A DNA stretch of 64,000 nt from Adiantum capillus-veneris (lineage: Eukaryota; Streptophyta; Polypodiopsida; Polypodiales; Pteridaceae), in NCBI GenBank assembly GCA_014529385.2, contig CM043957.1:90483160-90547159 (forward strand), written 5' to 3'. Position numbers and translations under genes: made by a program. The notes beneath the pieces were generated by a model. That model had not been told where the DNA came from and did not search any database. It saw only the letters and a list, made by a program, of their open reading frames with translations. This document shows, one piece after another, positions 13,331 to 26,852 of the stretch; the stretch's first letter is position 1; the number at the start of each line of letters is the position of its first letter.

Positions 13331-13990
13331 AATTATCCTTTGTGAGGTCCCCACCCTGCCATATCAAGACGGCGGATCTGATGGTGGACCTGGTGGCCAC
13401 TAGATCTATAGCAGAAGCAAACAAAGTGGTTCAGGGTTCAACTAGCGGACGATCTCTCATCACAAAGTGAGTCAAGTTCGAGCCTACCTCGCAGGAGAAG
13501 CGTACTTATCCTCTCTAGCGATCCTAAGACCCACCTTCCAAAACGAGAGAAATCCCAAGTGCCTTTTTCCCCATGTTTCAGAGGCACGTACACTTGAGAC
13601 TTTGCCGCCCTAGGGGCAATGAGTATTACTAGTATCGATTTAACACTATGGGGACAGAGAGTTCCCGACCAATCGGGACCACCCTTCTCATAGGCATTGG
13701 CAACCTGAGCCAAGCCCCTACTTTTCACCCCCACACTCACACTTCCTTGTGTGTCCTAATTACTACCACAATAATTGTTCAACATAAACATTCCTTGATT
13801 AGATTCTGAATCACAATGTTCGTTAAGACAGCTCTTCAACCAGTATTGCACAGCGGCACCAAGATAGAACCTGTAGTAAAAATTCTACTCAAACTTATTC
13901 ATTAAAATTCCAACGTTCTGGAGGCACAACATCCCCCCTTCAGTGAGAGTTTACTCCTCCTGTTGTCTCCTAGCTGCCCATACAACTAGG

Positions 13991-14112
13991 TATGTCCATC
14001 GCATAGAAAGCACGACATGGACATTCCCACCGCATAGAAAGCAAGACGTGGGTTCCCACCGCATAGAAAGCAAGTCGTGGGTATCCACTGCATAGAAAGC
14101 AAGTCGTGGATT
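13991..14112. repeat. Four-copy 29-31-bp tandem repeat
   Basis: Each unit carries GCATAGAAAGCAAG followed by a CGTGG motif. Starts at 14001, 14032, 14061 and 14090 give periods of 31, 29 and 29 bp. Confidence 0.85.
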
Positions 14113-15389
14113 CAAGAGCCCTTAACCAGGAACTCTGCCCCCTGTGATCAGTAGGGGATCATGACTGATTCAACATTGGAAATAGAATGAACATGTCGAG
14201 CTAAATTTTCCCTAACAAACATTCTTTCCTATTGCAAACAGTATATCCATCAATCAATTCTTTCCTACTTTAGACTTTAATGTACAAATGAATTCAATGC
14301 CGAGGTTTCCGTCGGATTTCTCCAACATGTTTGGGGATATGTTCTTTCCTAGCTAAACATGTGCAATGTTAAATTAAACAACTTGAATGAAATTATGACC
14401 TACCTCTTCCATTTCTTTGTCAATGGCCCGTGAGATGGCCGGTGCTTGTTCGTCCATGGGAGCTTTTCCCTTTCCATTCACATTGCTCGTTCCCGCCTCA
14501 CGATCATGGGCACCACCGAAGCGAGTTCTCTTAACCGGGACCATTTTATACTCACTACTTTAAATGATAAACTTGAAGAAAAAGAGCTAAGGTCTGAGAG
14601 CATCATAACAAACCAAATGGCAGATTAGAATCATTGAAGAATCTTCCTTATGCAAGAGGGTTAGACTTTTCCTTCGAGACCTAGCAAATTAATGGGTAAT
14701 ACTTTACTTGTCCTATGGGAACCGGCTCTAAAGTTAATCACTTGTTTTAAATGATTAAGAAATTCAAAATTTTTCTAATTAATTTACAAGAGAGGTGAAG
14801 TAAGCAAGCTCAATCACTTTCCTAGTGCAATTAGAAAGATGCAGAGTTACCTCATGCATAGGTGAGAGAAAATTCTCTTCTTAGTGGCCTAATGACTGAT
14901 TAATTTTTGCCTTAATCACATCTTAATGTGTGAGAAAAATGGAATCTAACTTAATTACATTACTATTGAATGGTAAAAGGGTGAATTTCATCAAATCTAC
15001 CTTATTACCGGTTGACTATTTATTAACTATGCTGCCTAGAGAGAATCTCTCCTAATCATGTATTAATCATTGATTAAGAGTGATGAATGGCTGCATAAAT
15101 TAGCTAATTGAATGATGATTATGTAATGGAGTATAGCTATGTAAACTTAGAGAGCAGCTATTGGGAATTATAGCTAGGATTAAGCATAGTAGACGAGGAA
15201 TTTGGAGAATAATGAAGAGAATTAAGAAGAGCAGGAATTAAACTATGATTATCGTGATTAGGGGCTGAGAATCCTCTTGATTTTCTGATCCAAATGAGTC
15301 CTCAAGATTAGAATTTCGGCAGCACCTCCCTCCTTGCTTCTCCTTCAAAAACTGTGTGTGTGCCGGCAGCACCTCCCCAAGGTATGTGC

Positions 15390-15509
<120 letters not shown>

Positions 15510-16491
15510 ACACCTTTAAATAGGCTCCTCAAGGCTGAAAATCGATCTGGGTTGCTATAAGCATCTGAGTGAGCACTCCCTCCTTGCATTGGCAAGTCTA
15601 GTTACCTATCCACCAAGTGTCCAGTTGGCTAGTTTAACTGGCTCTCACACCCACTCTCTAGCATGGGAACTCTCCTACAACTCCCACAAGACAAGAGGGC
15701 GCCCCCTAGCTGCTAAAGCTGGCTCAGAGTGGCCTGGAACGTGCTCCCACACAGCCTCGAGCTCCGGTGCCTCCCTGGACAACTTTAAGAAAAATTGGTT
15801 TATGCTAAAACGGGCCATATGAGTCGGAATTTAATGCCGTAAAGTGCTATATTAAGCTCTAACTAAGGCGTCTTGGTCCGAGTACCTACCATATTTAGCA
15901 ACCCCTAGGGTCCGAAAATGCATTTTTTTCAAATTCAGGGTACGGGTGCAGTTTTTCGAGACGGTCAAAACTAAACGGGTCGGGTTACCAAAAACTTACT
16001 ATTTTTGAATTTTTTTACAAAAATTATTTTAATTCACATTTCGAAGCTTTAAAACATTCTAAACATCATGGCACTGACAAAATTCAGAAAACTACTAAAA
16101 ATAGTAACTTTTTCCATTATGTTCATTTCATGGTACAATGGTGCTCTCTTTGGGTCGGGTCACAGACCTTACATCCTTGTAACTTCCTATTCAATCTAGA
16201 TATGAAAAAGGCAATGTTGCTAATAATAATTAGAAAATTTTGAAATTCCAACTTCTCCTAATTATATTTGGTCATCTTAATAAATGTCTACTAGATCTAA
16301 TCTATTGGTAATTTTTAAGCTAATTTTCTATTTTTTTAACCTAATTATGGTATTATTTCAACAAAAGATGGCCAAATTAAATATAATCTAAGGTTTAAAA
16401 AATAATTTAAAGTTAAAAAAACTTAGGTCAAAAGAAATGTTTGATTACAAGAGTTTGATTTTAAATGGTCATATGAATCATTAGATGTCCG

Positions 16492-16985
<494 letters not shown>

Positions 16986-19435
16986 AGATGAATTCTTATT
17001 TCTTAGAAATTCTAAAATTAACTAAACAATTCAATAAAATGTAAAATCAAGAAACATAACTTTATCAACAAGCTTTTCAATATCCTAATGGTTTCAAGAA
17101 ATTAAAGTTAAGCTTAAATTTTCACAAAAGTAATTTACCTTTATTTTAATAGCCCAAAATTAGGTTTGTAACTAAAAATTGACGGTGCATTTCTCTTAAT
17201 CATACAATAGAGAAAAAATTCAACTTTGTTTTTTCTAATTATGCTATGATTTAGTTGATGTTTACTATGCTCGTCAATAATTTTCTTAAATAGAATTACA
17301 ATAGAAAAATTAATGATGCATTATATATGACAAAAGCATAATTATCATTCGTAATTATCTAATTAAAATTAATCACACATAATGAATTAAAATGATTATC
17401 ATAATTAGACTTGTTTAAGAAACAAGGTGTATAATTAACAGAGATTCTAACATAAAGAGAGACTTAGCATAGTTGCATAGAGTACCTAAGGAAAATTTTG
17501 CATAATAACACTTGACCTTGTAAATCCACTTGAGGTATTAATCTCAAAGTGGTTTGTGGATGCCCTTCTCTTGGAATAAGCATAGGCCTCAAGTGAGCTA
17601 GAGTACGTCCAACACCATGTGTGTGTGAGTAAGGTTACTAGGTCTTTTTGTAGGTTTTGCAAAGCAAGGACCTTGCTAAAAGCTACCCCCTATTGTAGGA
17701 GCAAGCCCCCAGCTTTCAAACTTACCCAAGCTTGTTGACTCATTTAGGTCACAAGGGATTCACTAAGGGTTACCGTATGGTATCACGTGAGTGTACAATA
17801 GGGGGGTTTTCTACGGCCAAATGGATATATTTTACATAGGAGGGTCCCATATGTAGGGGTTAAAAAGGCAATTTTGTTGCACGCAAGTGGCATACCCCCT
17901 ATTACTACTAGTGAATCCCACGTGAGTTACGTATGGTCTTGTAGGCCACTTTCAGCTTCTACATTGCCCATTTGGTTAAGTTCTAGGGCTTGCAAGCATT
18001 GCAATTGATCACTTTCTTGATCAAAATGCCACACTCTCCCTATGTGACTCCATATTCATCCCATGTGATATCGTATCCGCTCTAGCTAATAGGATTAATG
18101 ATTTTCAACCTCTTTTCAACCCTTGTAGATTACAAAAGATCTAAAAAAGGTCTGAGGTTCCATTAAATCTTCAATCTGTGTTTCAAGGGTCATGACTTAT
18201 CTGATATCAGAGAAAATAGTTTTTATGTGAAGTAATGTTTAACTTAGGATTCATAATAGATCATCACTTATATAATTTGGAATTTCCTTGATCCATTTAT
18301 AATAAAAGGATGCTAAATTTTAGTGGATAAGAAGGTAGGTAACTTACAACCTTCCCAACTTAAAAAATTACATGTCTTCATATCAATAGTAGGTTGGGGT
18401 AGTCCTTGAGGAGTATTGCTTACTCTTCCCAAGTAGCATTTCTTGGACTCCCATTGTTTTCACTTTAAGAGTTAGTCGCTTCTTCGGCGAAGGGTTTTGG
18501 CTCTTAGAAGAGTGTCTTGCTAGTTAGTTGGTCTCGTTTCAAGATGAGTGTTCATAGTAGAATTTAGACCTTGTAAAAAATGGGCTACTTGTTGTTCTAA
18601 TAGACATCCAAGGATCATAGCACCTAAGCATTATATATTTTGAGTAAGGTGATACCAGCATAAGTTGAAAAATTGATTTATTTTAAGGGACTCAAGAGAT
18701 GTATGATCAATTTCATAGATAAATTTAGCTTCTTGTAGTTTTTCTATCTCTTATTTTACCTTTTCACCAAAGGTTTTATTTTATTGATACTATCTTTGTT
18801 GGCTAGATTAAAATTGTACGTTCATAAACCTTTAAGTTTCTGTTAATTGGAGACGAAGTCAGTTAACAAGATCTGCTAAAGATCAAAGCCTTATGAATCC
18901 ACATCGAAGATAAATATGAAGAAGTAGTGAATATTGGAGGTACACACTTTTCACATTTTCCCAAAATGGCCATGTATTGTAATTTCTCGATTTATTTAGC
19001 CATTGTGATAAATGTAACGTGTTATGGGCTCAATGAGAGTTCCAAGATGTAAAGAATAGGTCAGTTAGTGTGCCTAGGTTGCAGATTCAGTAAGTTGTGG
19101 AGCCTCAAAGGTCTTGGACACCCGGACATTTCACATTTTAAACCTTATGGCTAAGGTATAAAAGCCAACTTTTGTAAGGGCTTTGTAAGTTTTGGATAAT
19201 GAAAGCGAGCATACGATGCAATACAATCCTATGAGCTCTCTTCTTTTTCAACCATTTGTGTCTCCCTCTTGTAGTGTTGTATTGCAAATCCGAGCATATC
19301 AATGCGCTCGCTGGTGAAAGCTCTCTCTTTCTATGTAAGTTACTCGCAATGAAGTTGTGGTTTTAGTCATGTCTGTCTATGAGCTATTTTCATTCCCTAC
19401 GCACAATACATGCATCTAAATTGGTCTTTGACCAT
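16986..19435. other. AT-rich gene-free DNA containing a nested inverted repeat
   Basis: No gene is supported. 17686-17919 holds interleaved inverted repeats, listed separately. Around 19015-19330 a TATA-like motif (GGTATAAAAGCC near 19157) is followed by pyrimidine-rich sequence, as in an LTR promoter, but no matching second copy is present. Confidence 0.5.
17686..17919. repeat. Nested inverted-repeat block
   Basis: CCCCCTATTGTA at 17686-17697 is a perfect inverse of TACAATAGGGGG at 17794-17805. The AATAGGGGG part can also pair with CCCCCTATT at 17895-17903. Outside that pair, GGGATTCACTA at 17755-17765 is a perfect inverse of TAGTGAATCCC at 17909-17919. Possibly a decayed foldback or MITE-like element. 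Confidence 0.7.
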
Positions 19436-20010
19436 AGGAATAGATAGAGCACGTCCTAAGGAAGCTATAGAGTGCTTCAGAGTCCGAAACCAACTAACCT
19501 AAAATAGGTTGTTTATCTTATGTGTAATTTTTTCCAAGTGGCAAAAATGACATTTGAGCACATTAGAGTATTGAGGATACTCTGCACATTCTAGATAGTA
19601 AGTTTTGTCGCATTTGGAGCACTGTAACTACATGAAATTAGCATACCAAGCTTTTGTAAACATGTTGTTTATCTTAGGCGTGATTTTTCCAGAGTGTCAG
19701 AAATGACTTTTGAGCACATAGGCATGTTGAGGATACTCTGTACATGTTAGGCATTAAGTTTCATTTCATTCAAAGCACTGTAGCTATATACATTCATCGG
19801 ATCAAGCTTGCGTTAAGGAAAGATTGATCTAGCTGAGAGCACACTATACTTGGGTCTTTTGAGAGATTAGCTATCTTGCATAGCCTCCATGCACTAGTCA
19901 GGTCAACTACGTCCCATGGATTGATATTTTATGTCTATGGTTCTTGCTTTGCTAGCATCAATACGGTGAGGCTTGGCAGTCGGCCGAAATTTTGGCACCA
20001 TTGTAAGTGA
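19436..20010 (+). repeat. Dispersed repeat, copy 1
   Basis: Shares long stretches with 33207-33925, starting AATAGATAGAG and including GGTTGTTTATCTTA, TTTGGAGCACTGTAACTACA and GAGAGCACACTATACTTGGG. Inside it, two related units of about 157 bp (from about 19507 and 19663) lie in tandem, each starting GTTTATCTTA. No coding region. The element type is unknown. Confidence 0.75.
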
Positions 20011-20220
20011 GATTTTGGCACCATGTAAGTGAACTTGCAAGGTGGTAGACCAACTTGATTAGACAATTCTCCTTGATTTGGGAAACATTTGGATCACAGA
20101 AAGGCCTGGTCAAAGCCCAAATCAGCAAAAATTGAAACTAGGGTGTGGATAAATCATAAAACTGGTGGAAAATCAATCTGTGAAGAAAAAAGTGAAAAGG
20201 GTCAAAATCTAGCATACTTT

Positions 20221-21150
20221 TATCTTAGGCGCACATAAGGTAAATTTTCTATCAGAAAGATAATTTTTTACTTTGACACCAAGGTTAACTTTATCTTGTC
20301 ATAAGAACCATATTCAAATGGTCAAAGTTGAAATTTTGGAGAATTTTATCTTAAGCGCACATATGATAAATTTTCTACCAGAAAGGTGATTTTTTTATTT
20401 TGAAACCACGGTTAGCTTTGTCTTATCATAGGAACCCTATTCAAGTGGTCAAAGTTCAAATTTTGAAGAAATTTATCTTAGACGCACATAAGATAAAGTT
20501 TCTACCAGAAAGGTGATTTTTTTATTTTGAAACCAGGGTTAGCTTTGTTTTATCATAGGAACCCTATTTAAGTGGTCAAAGTTCAAATTTTGAAGAATTT
20601 TATCTTAGGTGCACATAAGATAAATTTCTACCAAATAGGTGATTTTTTTTTTTGAATCCAGGGTTAGCTTTGTCTTATCATACAACCCCTATTCAAGTGG
20701 TCAAAGTTCAAATTTTAAAGAATTTTATCTTAGACACTCAAAAGATAAATATTCTACCAAAAAGGTAATATTTTTTATTTTGAAAGGGTTAGCTTTGTCT
20801 TATCATAGGAACCCTATTTAAGTGGTCAAAGTTCAAATTTTGAAGAATTTCATCTTAGGTGCACATAAGATAAATTTCTACCCAATAGGTGATTTTTTTC
20901 TTTTGAATCCAGGGTTAGCTTTGTCTTATCATACAACCCCTATTCAAGTGGTCAAAGTTCAAATTTTAGAGAATTTTATCTTAGGCACACAAAAGATAAA
21001 TTTTCTACCAAAAAGGTAATATTTTTTATTTTGAAGCTAGGGTCAACTTTGTCTTATCATAGGAACCCTATTCAAGTGGTCAAAGTTCAAATCTTGAAAA
21101 ATTTTATCTTAAGCAAACATAAAATAAATTTTTTATCAGAAAGGTGATTT
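20221..21150 (+). repeat. 126-bp satellite array, about 7 units
   Basis: Unit starts, marked by TATCTTAGGCGCACATAAG or variants, lie at 20221, 20347, 20474, 20601, 20726, 20851, 20977 and 21104, so periods are 125-127 bp. Each unit also has TTCTACCAGAAAGGTGATTT, a GGGTTAGCTTTGTCTTATCA phrase and AGTGGTCAAAGTTCAAA. The 20601 and 20851 units resemble each other most, as do those at 20726 and 20977, giving a 250-bp higher-order pair. No gene. Confidence 0.92.
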
Positions 21151-21326
21151 TTTGGCCTACCCAAAGGGCAAAGGCTATAGAGATGCCTTCTCTTTTTGCT
21201 GACTAAAATAGAAAAAAGATTAAATTGTATTTTCAAGCATTTTTTGATAGGCCTAAAATACTGATTGGTTGAAATACGATAGTGGGCACTCATTTAAATG
21301 AAGAGAGTGTAAATCTAATGATGGAG

Positions 21327-21480
21327 ATGTCTTGTTTATGAATTCTAAACAAAAGATCTCTTTCATAATTTATTCCGACTAAAAAATAGAAACAAAATTC
21401 TAGGCTTCTTGTTTATAAATTCTAAACAAAAGATCGATTCCATAAGCTATTTCAGGTTTAAAAATAGAAACAAAATTTCA
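21327..21480 (+). repeat. 77-bp tandem duplication
   Basis: CTTGTTTATGAATTCTAAAC begins at 21331 and its near copy at 21408. The shared segment extends through AACAAAAGATC and AAAATAGAAACAAAATT. Confidence 0.75.
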
Positions 21481-21682
21481 GGACTCTTTTTTTGTAGCTA
21501 AGTTAGCGGGCACTGGGTACTCATTGTGGCAAGTGCGTTGCAAGAAAATGATGAAGCCCCTCGTAATTTGGGTAAGCTCAAGTGTTGAGAGACATGGAGA
21601 GGTGGCACGCCGCACTGTGGCATTTGCTTGGGCCTCGTTTCTAGTAGTTTCATTTATGTGTGTACACACAGCGCTGCAGATC

Positions 21683-22232
21683 TGGAACTCATCGGGGCTC
21701 GGCAAGGAGGTGTGGAACGTGCTACTCTATGGCATTCAACAAGTGTGGAGGCACACCAAGGACCTCAAATACCTCGCCTTTTTGCAGAATCTCACGGACA
21801 CCTTTGTCAAGTCCGACGGCACCTACAACCTGACGGAGTATAATCTGGAGAACATCCGCTTCGGCATGGTCTTTCTCTTCTTGTGGAAGCAGATGGGCAA
21901 GAGCATGTGGCCACATCAGGTAGGGGTAGATGAGCTTGTTCCAGAAGCCACCTTCGTTGGTGCATGGATGCGACTTCAGTTGCTCCCGCAATGGGTTGTT
22001 CATGGCGGAGCCCTTCTACGTGCAGTAGGATGGGGTTGCTCTATCACGGCTACAATGAGTTGCGGCAACAGGCATGGGCCAAGCCACAGACGGGGACGTC
22101 GCCTAGCTTCTGGGGACGCGCGGTGGGCTGGTTCTTTATGGCGTTGGTGGACACTCTAGATTTCTTCTTGAAGAGCCACGCTCAGAGGGCTGATCTCGTG
22201 TCCATTTTGCAGTGGTTGGCGGTGGCAGTGTG
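21683..22232 (+). pseudogene. GH105-like unsaturated rhamnogalacturonyl hydrolase remnant with internal inversion
   Basis: Three protein blocks read in the order expected for YteR/YesR-type GH105 enzymes, which remove unsaturated uronic acid from pectin fragments cut by lyases. Block 1, plus strand, 21683-21901: GIQQVWRHTKDLKYLAFLQN, then DTFVKSDGT, YNLENIRFG and FLFLWKQMGK. Block 2 reads only on the minus strand, about 22001-21902: LREQLKSHPCTNEGGFW and KLIYPYLMW. Block 3, plus strand, 22002-22232: MAEPFY, then in another frame GLLYHGYNELRQQAWAKP, SFWGRAVGWFFMALVDTLD and ADLVSILQWLAVAV. So a segment of about 100 bp was flipped in place. No intron is visible, and the C-terminal half of the enzyme is absent before the 22513 CT tract. 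The gene cannot make an enzyme. Family assignment is by motif order from memory. Confidence 0.75.
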
Positions 22233-22510
22233 TACGCATCTCTCTCTGCCTTTTGCGTGCACGTAGCACTTCAGATGGGTATTAGGGAACATGACAGCGC
22301 AACGGCAACAACTGGAGCAGCAGTGAGGAGGCTAGGGGGTAGGGCAGGGAGGTTGGACGACAGCTAAAGTAGCACAAAGAGGAAGATGAGCTCTCTCTCC
22401 TTCTACACTGCAGTGAGGGCGAGGGTGGTATCAGGAGGAGGAGGTCGATGGGTGAAGGGGAGAGGACAGGAGACTGGAAGACAAGGAGGAGGAGGGACAA
22501 ATCCATGAGC

Positions 22511-23464
<954 letters not shown>

Positions 23465-26230
23465 ATGAATCTACAAATTCCTAACCCCGGTATCTTCAAT
23501 TCTTCATCACTACAATGGTTGCATATATACAACGAAAAATCCAAGTATCGAATAATGCGCGAAGCTCGAATTCCGTGGTTTCAAGTGAATGACTTCATAG
23601 CCGGCGAGGCAAAGTCTAAGAATTTTCCTACGTCTTTCAAGATTAGCACGCACCATAGGCGAACATCAGAACAACTTAAACATATCACTATCGACACGTG
23701 GATTGAGCGGAAAGTGTAAGTGTATCTCCAACTTCATTCAACCTCTAATCACATTGTTATGTTGGGTAATTGCAATGCAATTAGGAATTTTGTGTTCTTC
23801 ATACCAGGTTTTGGTGTGCATTTGGACCAAAGACATCATCTCTTACACACAAGATTATGTGATAGAGGGAGATGGTGCACCATTTGAAGATGGTAATGAA
23901 GCATCCCCACAGGGCCCATCAAGCGGCAAAAAGAAGAGGCGTCCACCTCTTAATAAAGGCATGCTTTTATGAGGTTGTCAATGTCACTTCCAAGTTAAGC
24001 GATTGGCAAATGAGCCAGATGTGGGCGTCATTTCGTACATCCACCCCTATACGAATAGGGATGATGAGGTGTGCCATGGTTCTTCTCATGATGGCGATTC
24101 TTCAAAGTTCTCTCCTTGGATATCTATGCACAAGAAAGTTTGGGTTGCGAACATGCTGTTTCGTGGATTCTCACCTCAACAAGTTATGGAAAAGCGCATT
24201 CAAGCATTGCACACTCAAACGACCAAGGATCCTGCGTACTCCATGGTTAGGGACGATTCTTTGAGCATAAAAGATGTCCTGAATATCGGCCAAAAGCTCT
24301 CCATTGATGAATATCAATGGCACGACAATGATGCTGAGAGTGTCAGGAGATGGTGCATGGAGAACAAGGACAATATTTTTGTATACCAACATCAGGATGA
24401 AAAGAACTCCTTGGACTTTGTTTTGGGAATACAAACTCCATGGCAAAGAGAGATGTGTTTCAAACACGGCAATGCAAATCTCCTTGCAATGGATGCAACC
24501 TTCGGCACCAATAAATACAAGGTAGCATTTGTCTCTTGCATTATGTGGTTTTCCTCTCTTGCATCGGGAGGTTTTTTTCATTAAGGCAATTTATAAATCA
24601 TGCCCAAATGTTTATTGCAGTTCAATCTTTACACTATCCTTGTGTTTGATAGCCATCGTAATGGTGTCCCCATTGCATGGGTCCTAACATCATCAGCCAC
24701 CTTTGAAAGCACTCGAACCTGGTTGAGCTGCTTTAGGAACTCCATGCTTGACCACCACAAGTCTTGGGAGCCTAGAGCATTTATGGTTGATGATGCAGAG
24801 CAAGAGATTGCTGCTCTAAGGTATAGACCTTCCAAAACTTTATGGTTTACATTGAATAACTAGGTTGAGGCATGCACTTACAAAGGTCAATGGGGTTTGT
24901 CAAGCAGAGTTGTTTTCCATCAACCTATTCTACTTTGTTTGTGGCATGTTAAGAAATGTTGGCTAAAACATCTTATTAGAAAGGTCAAGGACTGGCCAAA
25001 AACAGTAGAGATGTTTAGGGCTTTGGGGGCAATTATGAATATGCAGGGTGCATGTACAAGGGAGGAGGTCACGAAGGAGGAGGAAAAGTTGATGCTCGAG
25101 TCCTTCTACAAAAAATATAGCCAAGAAATTGAGTTCATCATGTACCTAAAGACCTATTGGGAGCCCAAGATAGGTGAGACAATGTCATCACAGATATCTT
25201 ACGTATCCCTATCCTTATGCCAATTTGTCTTACCCTTTTTTTCCCTTATGGCACAGAAATGTGGGTGCGTGCAACACTCAATTTTCCTCATGATGGACAA
25301 GATGCGAATGGTGCCATCGAGGCATATCATGGCCAATTAAAGTCTAAGTTCCTTGGTGCCACAAAAAGGCTAGTGGCTCGGCGTGTAGATTGGCTCTTGC
25401 ACAAGCTCACCACTAGTTGCTTGCCCCACTATTGGTTCATTCAACAATTGAAGGATAATGGATTCAGGCGCAACAATTCCATAGAGGTGGTTGTTGAGAA
25501 CTCCTACCAGCGGGCACTTCAAATTCCTGATGGGCATGTCACCTTCGTGGATTCCTCCAAGGGGGTGGCCTTGGTGGAAATTGTTTCATCCCCTGGCCAA
25601 GGGTACACTGTATTCAACGTCGATTGTGAATGGGCATGTTGCACTTGTAAGTGGGCTAAGCAAGGGAATATATGCAAGCATCAAATTAAGGTCATGCTAA
25701 TGAGAGGAGATACCCAAGCCTCACTTGTGAAGCAATGCATGGACATGTATGAATCATGGCAATTAGGCAGGCAACCAAGAGGAAGAATGGAGGCCCACAC
25801 AAAAGCGTTCTCTAGTGTGGAGTCTCCTCCTACCAACATGGGCTTACCCATTGAGGAAGTGGAGCATGAACACGTTGATTCTTCGACATCAAAGGTGAGC
25901 ATTCAACCACTACGGCAAATCTTTGATGAATTGTTAGTGACAGTGGAAGGAGACAAAGCACTCATTAAGGAAGCATATGATCGACTAAGACGCACATTGG
26001 CCCATGTGAACTTGATGAAGGCACAGCATGACATGGCAGCTTTTTCCACTATGGAGGATGGCTTTGGCAATACCCTAAAGAGGGCAAAGCCATTCATTGA
26101 GAAAAGATCTTCTAAAAGAAAGAAAGAGAGCGGTGTGCATCCCTTTACCAGGCCCAAGAAACAGCAGAGAGTGTCCATGCAAGCTAAATTGGATAAGAAA
26201 GCCAAAACAGAAACCCCATATGTGTTGTAA
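23465..26230 (+). CDS. Mutator-like (MULE) transposase with SWIM zinc finger, five exons, one in-frame stop
   Basis: Exons 23465-23713, 23808-24521, 24621-24820, 24905-25173 and 25257-26230 join in frame across four GT-AG introns of 83-99 bp, giving about 801 codons. Order: an N-terminal region, a basic KKKRR patch (about 23934), a cysteine motif GCQCHF, the DDE transposase core and a SWIM finger. Catalytic acids are D in LLAMDATFGT (24492), D in FMVDDAEQE (24789 or 24792) and E in GAIEAYHGQLK (25319). SWIM (about 25634-25687) reads CTCKWAKQGNICKH. The lysine-rich tail ends at TAA 26228-26230. It would cut and paste its element, or act as a FAR1-like DNA-binding factor if domesticated. The one lesion is TGA at 23970-23972, consistent with CGA to TGA. 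The first intron uses a GTGTAA donor, chosen because it keeps the frame; GTAAGT two bases later does not. No terminal repeats found. Confidence 0.87.
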
Positions 26231-26294
26231 CATTCCATTGTATCATACTTGTGGTAATGCTTAATATGTGACTTATGCCCATGCAAGCTATTTG

Positions 26295-26295
<1 letters not shown>

Positions 26296-26377
<82 letters not shown>

Positions 26378-26411
26378 AGTGTGGGTGTGGGCGACTTTTG
26401 CTCATGCAAGT

Positions 26412-26472
<61 letters not shown>

Positions 26473-26488
26473 CTTTTTCTAATGCAAG

Positions 26489-26542
<54 letters not shown>

Positions 26543-26611
26543 CTTAAGTGTGGGTGTGGGCGAATTTTGCTCATGCAAGCTGTGTGTGTGTGTGTGTGTG
26601 TGTATGTGTGG

Positions 26612-26700
<89 letters not shown>

Positions 26701-26713
26701 AGAGAGAGAGAGC
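26296..26713. repeat. Poly-G and composite GT/GA microsatellite array
   Basis: A G run of 36 bp at 26296-26331, then repeated modules of (GA)n, a non-repetitive linker with TTAAGTGTGGGTGTGGGCGA and a TGCTCATGCAAG-type phrase, and (GT)n. GT tracts lie near 26413-26449, 26490-26519 and 26580-26667. The linker recurs at about 26373-26412 and 26543-26580, so whole modules were duplicated, not only dinucleotides. Confidence 0.95.
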
Positions 26714-26852
26714 AAGCTAAGTGATATAAACCAAAACACCATGAATTAACAAAGGAAACAATTGTCTTTTGCCCATGGCAAATAAAAGGAATTCCACATA
26801 GCTTTAACACAAAGCAACATTAAACTCCACATGTATTCAATCTTGTAGGTCT

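Noticed and set aside
13331-13740. Possible rRNA or other RNA gene because of higher GC content
   Set aside because: No conserved rRNA or tRNA sequence could be recognised.
21722-22003. Minus-strand 93-codon ORF as an independent gene
   Set aside because: Only about 100 bp of it (21902-22001) has GH105 similarity, and it fits as an inverted piece of the plus-strand GH105 remnant. The rest is the antisense of block 1.
24003-26230. Calling the gene FAR1 or FHY3
   Set aside because: FAR1-family genes descend from MULE transposases and share the DDE and SWIM domains, but nothing specific to FHY3/FAR1 was seen, so the general MULE call is safer.
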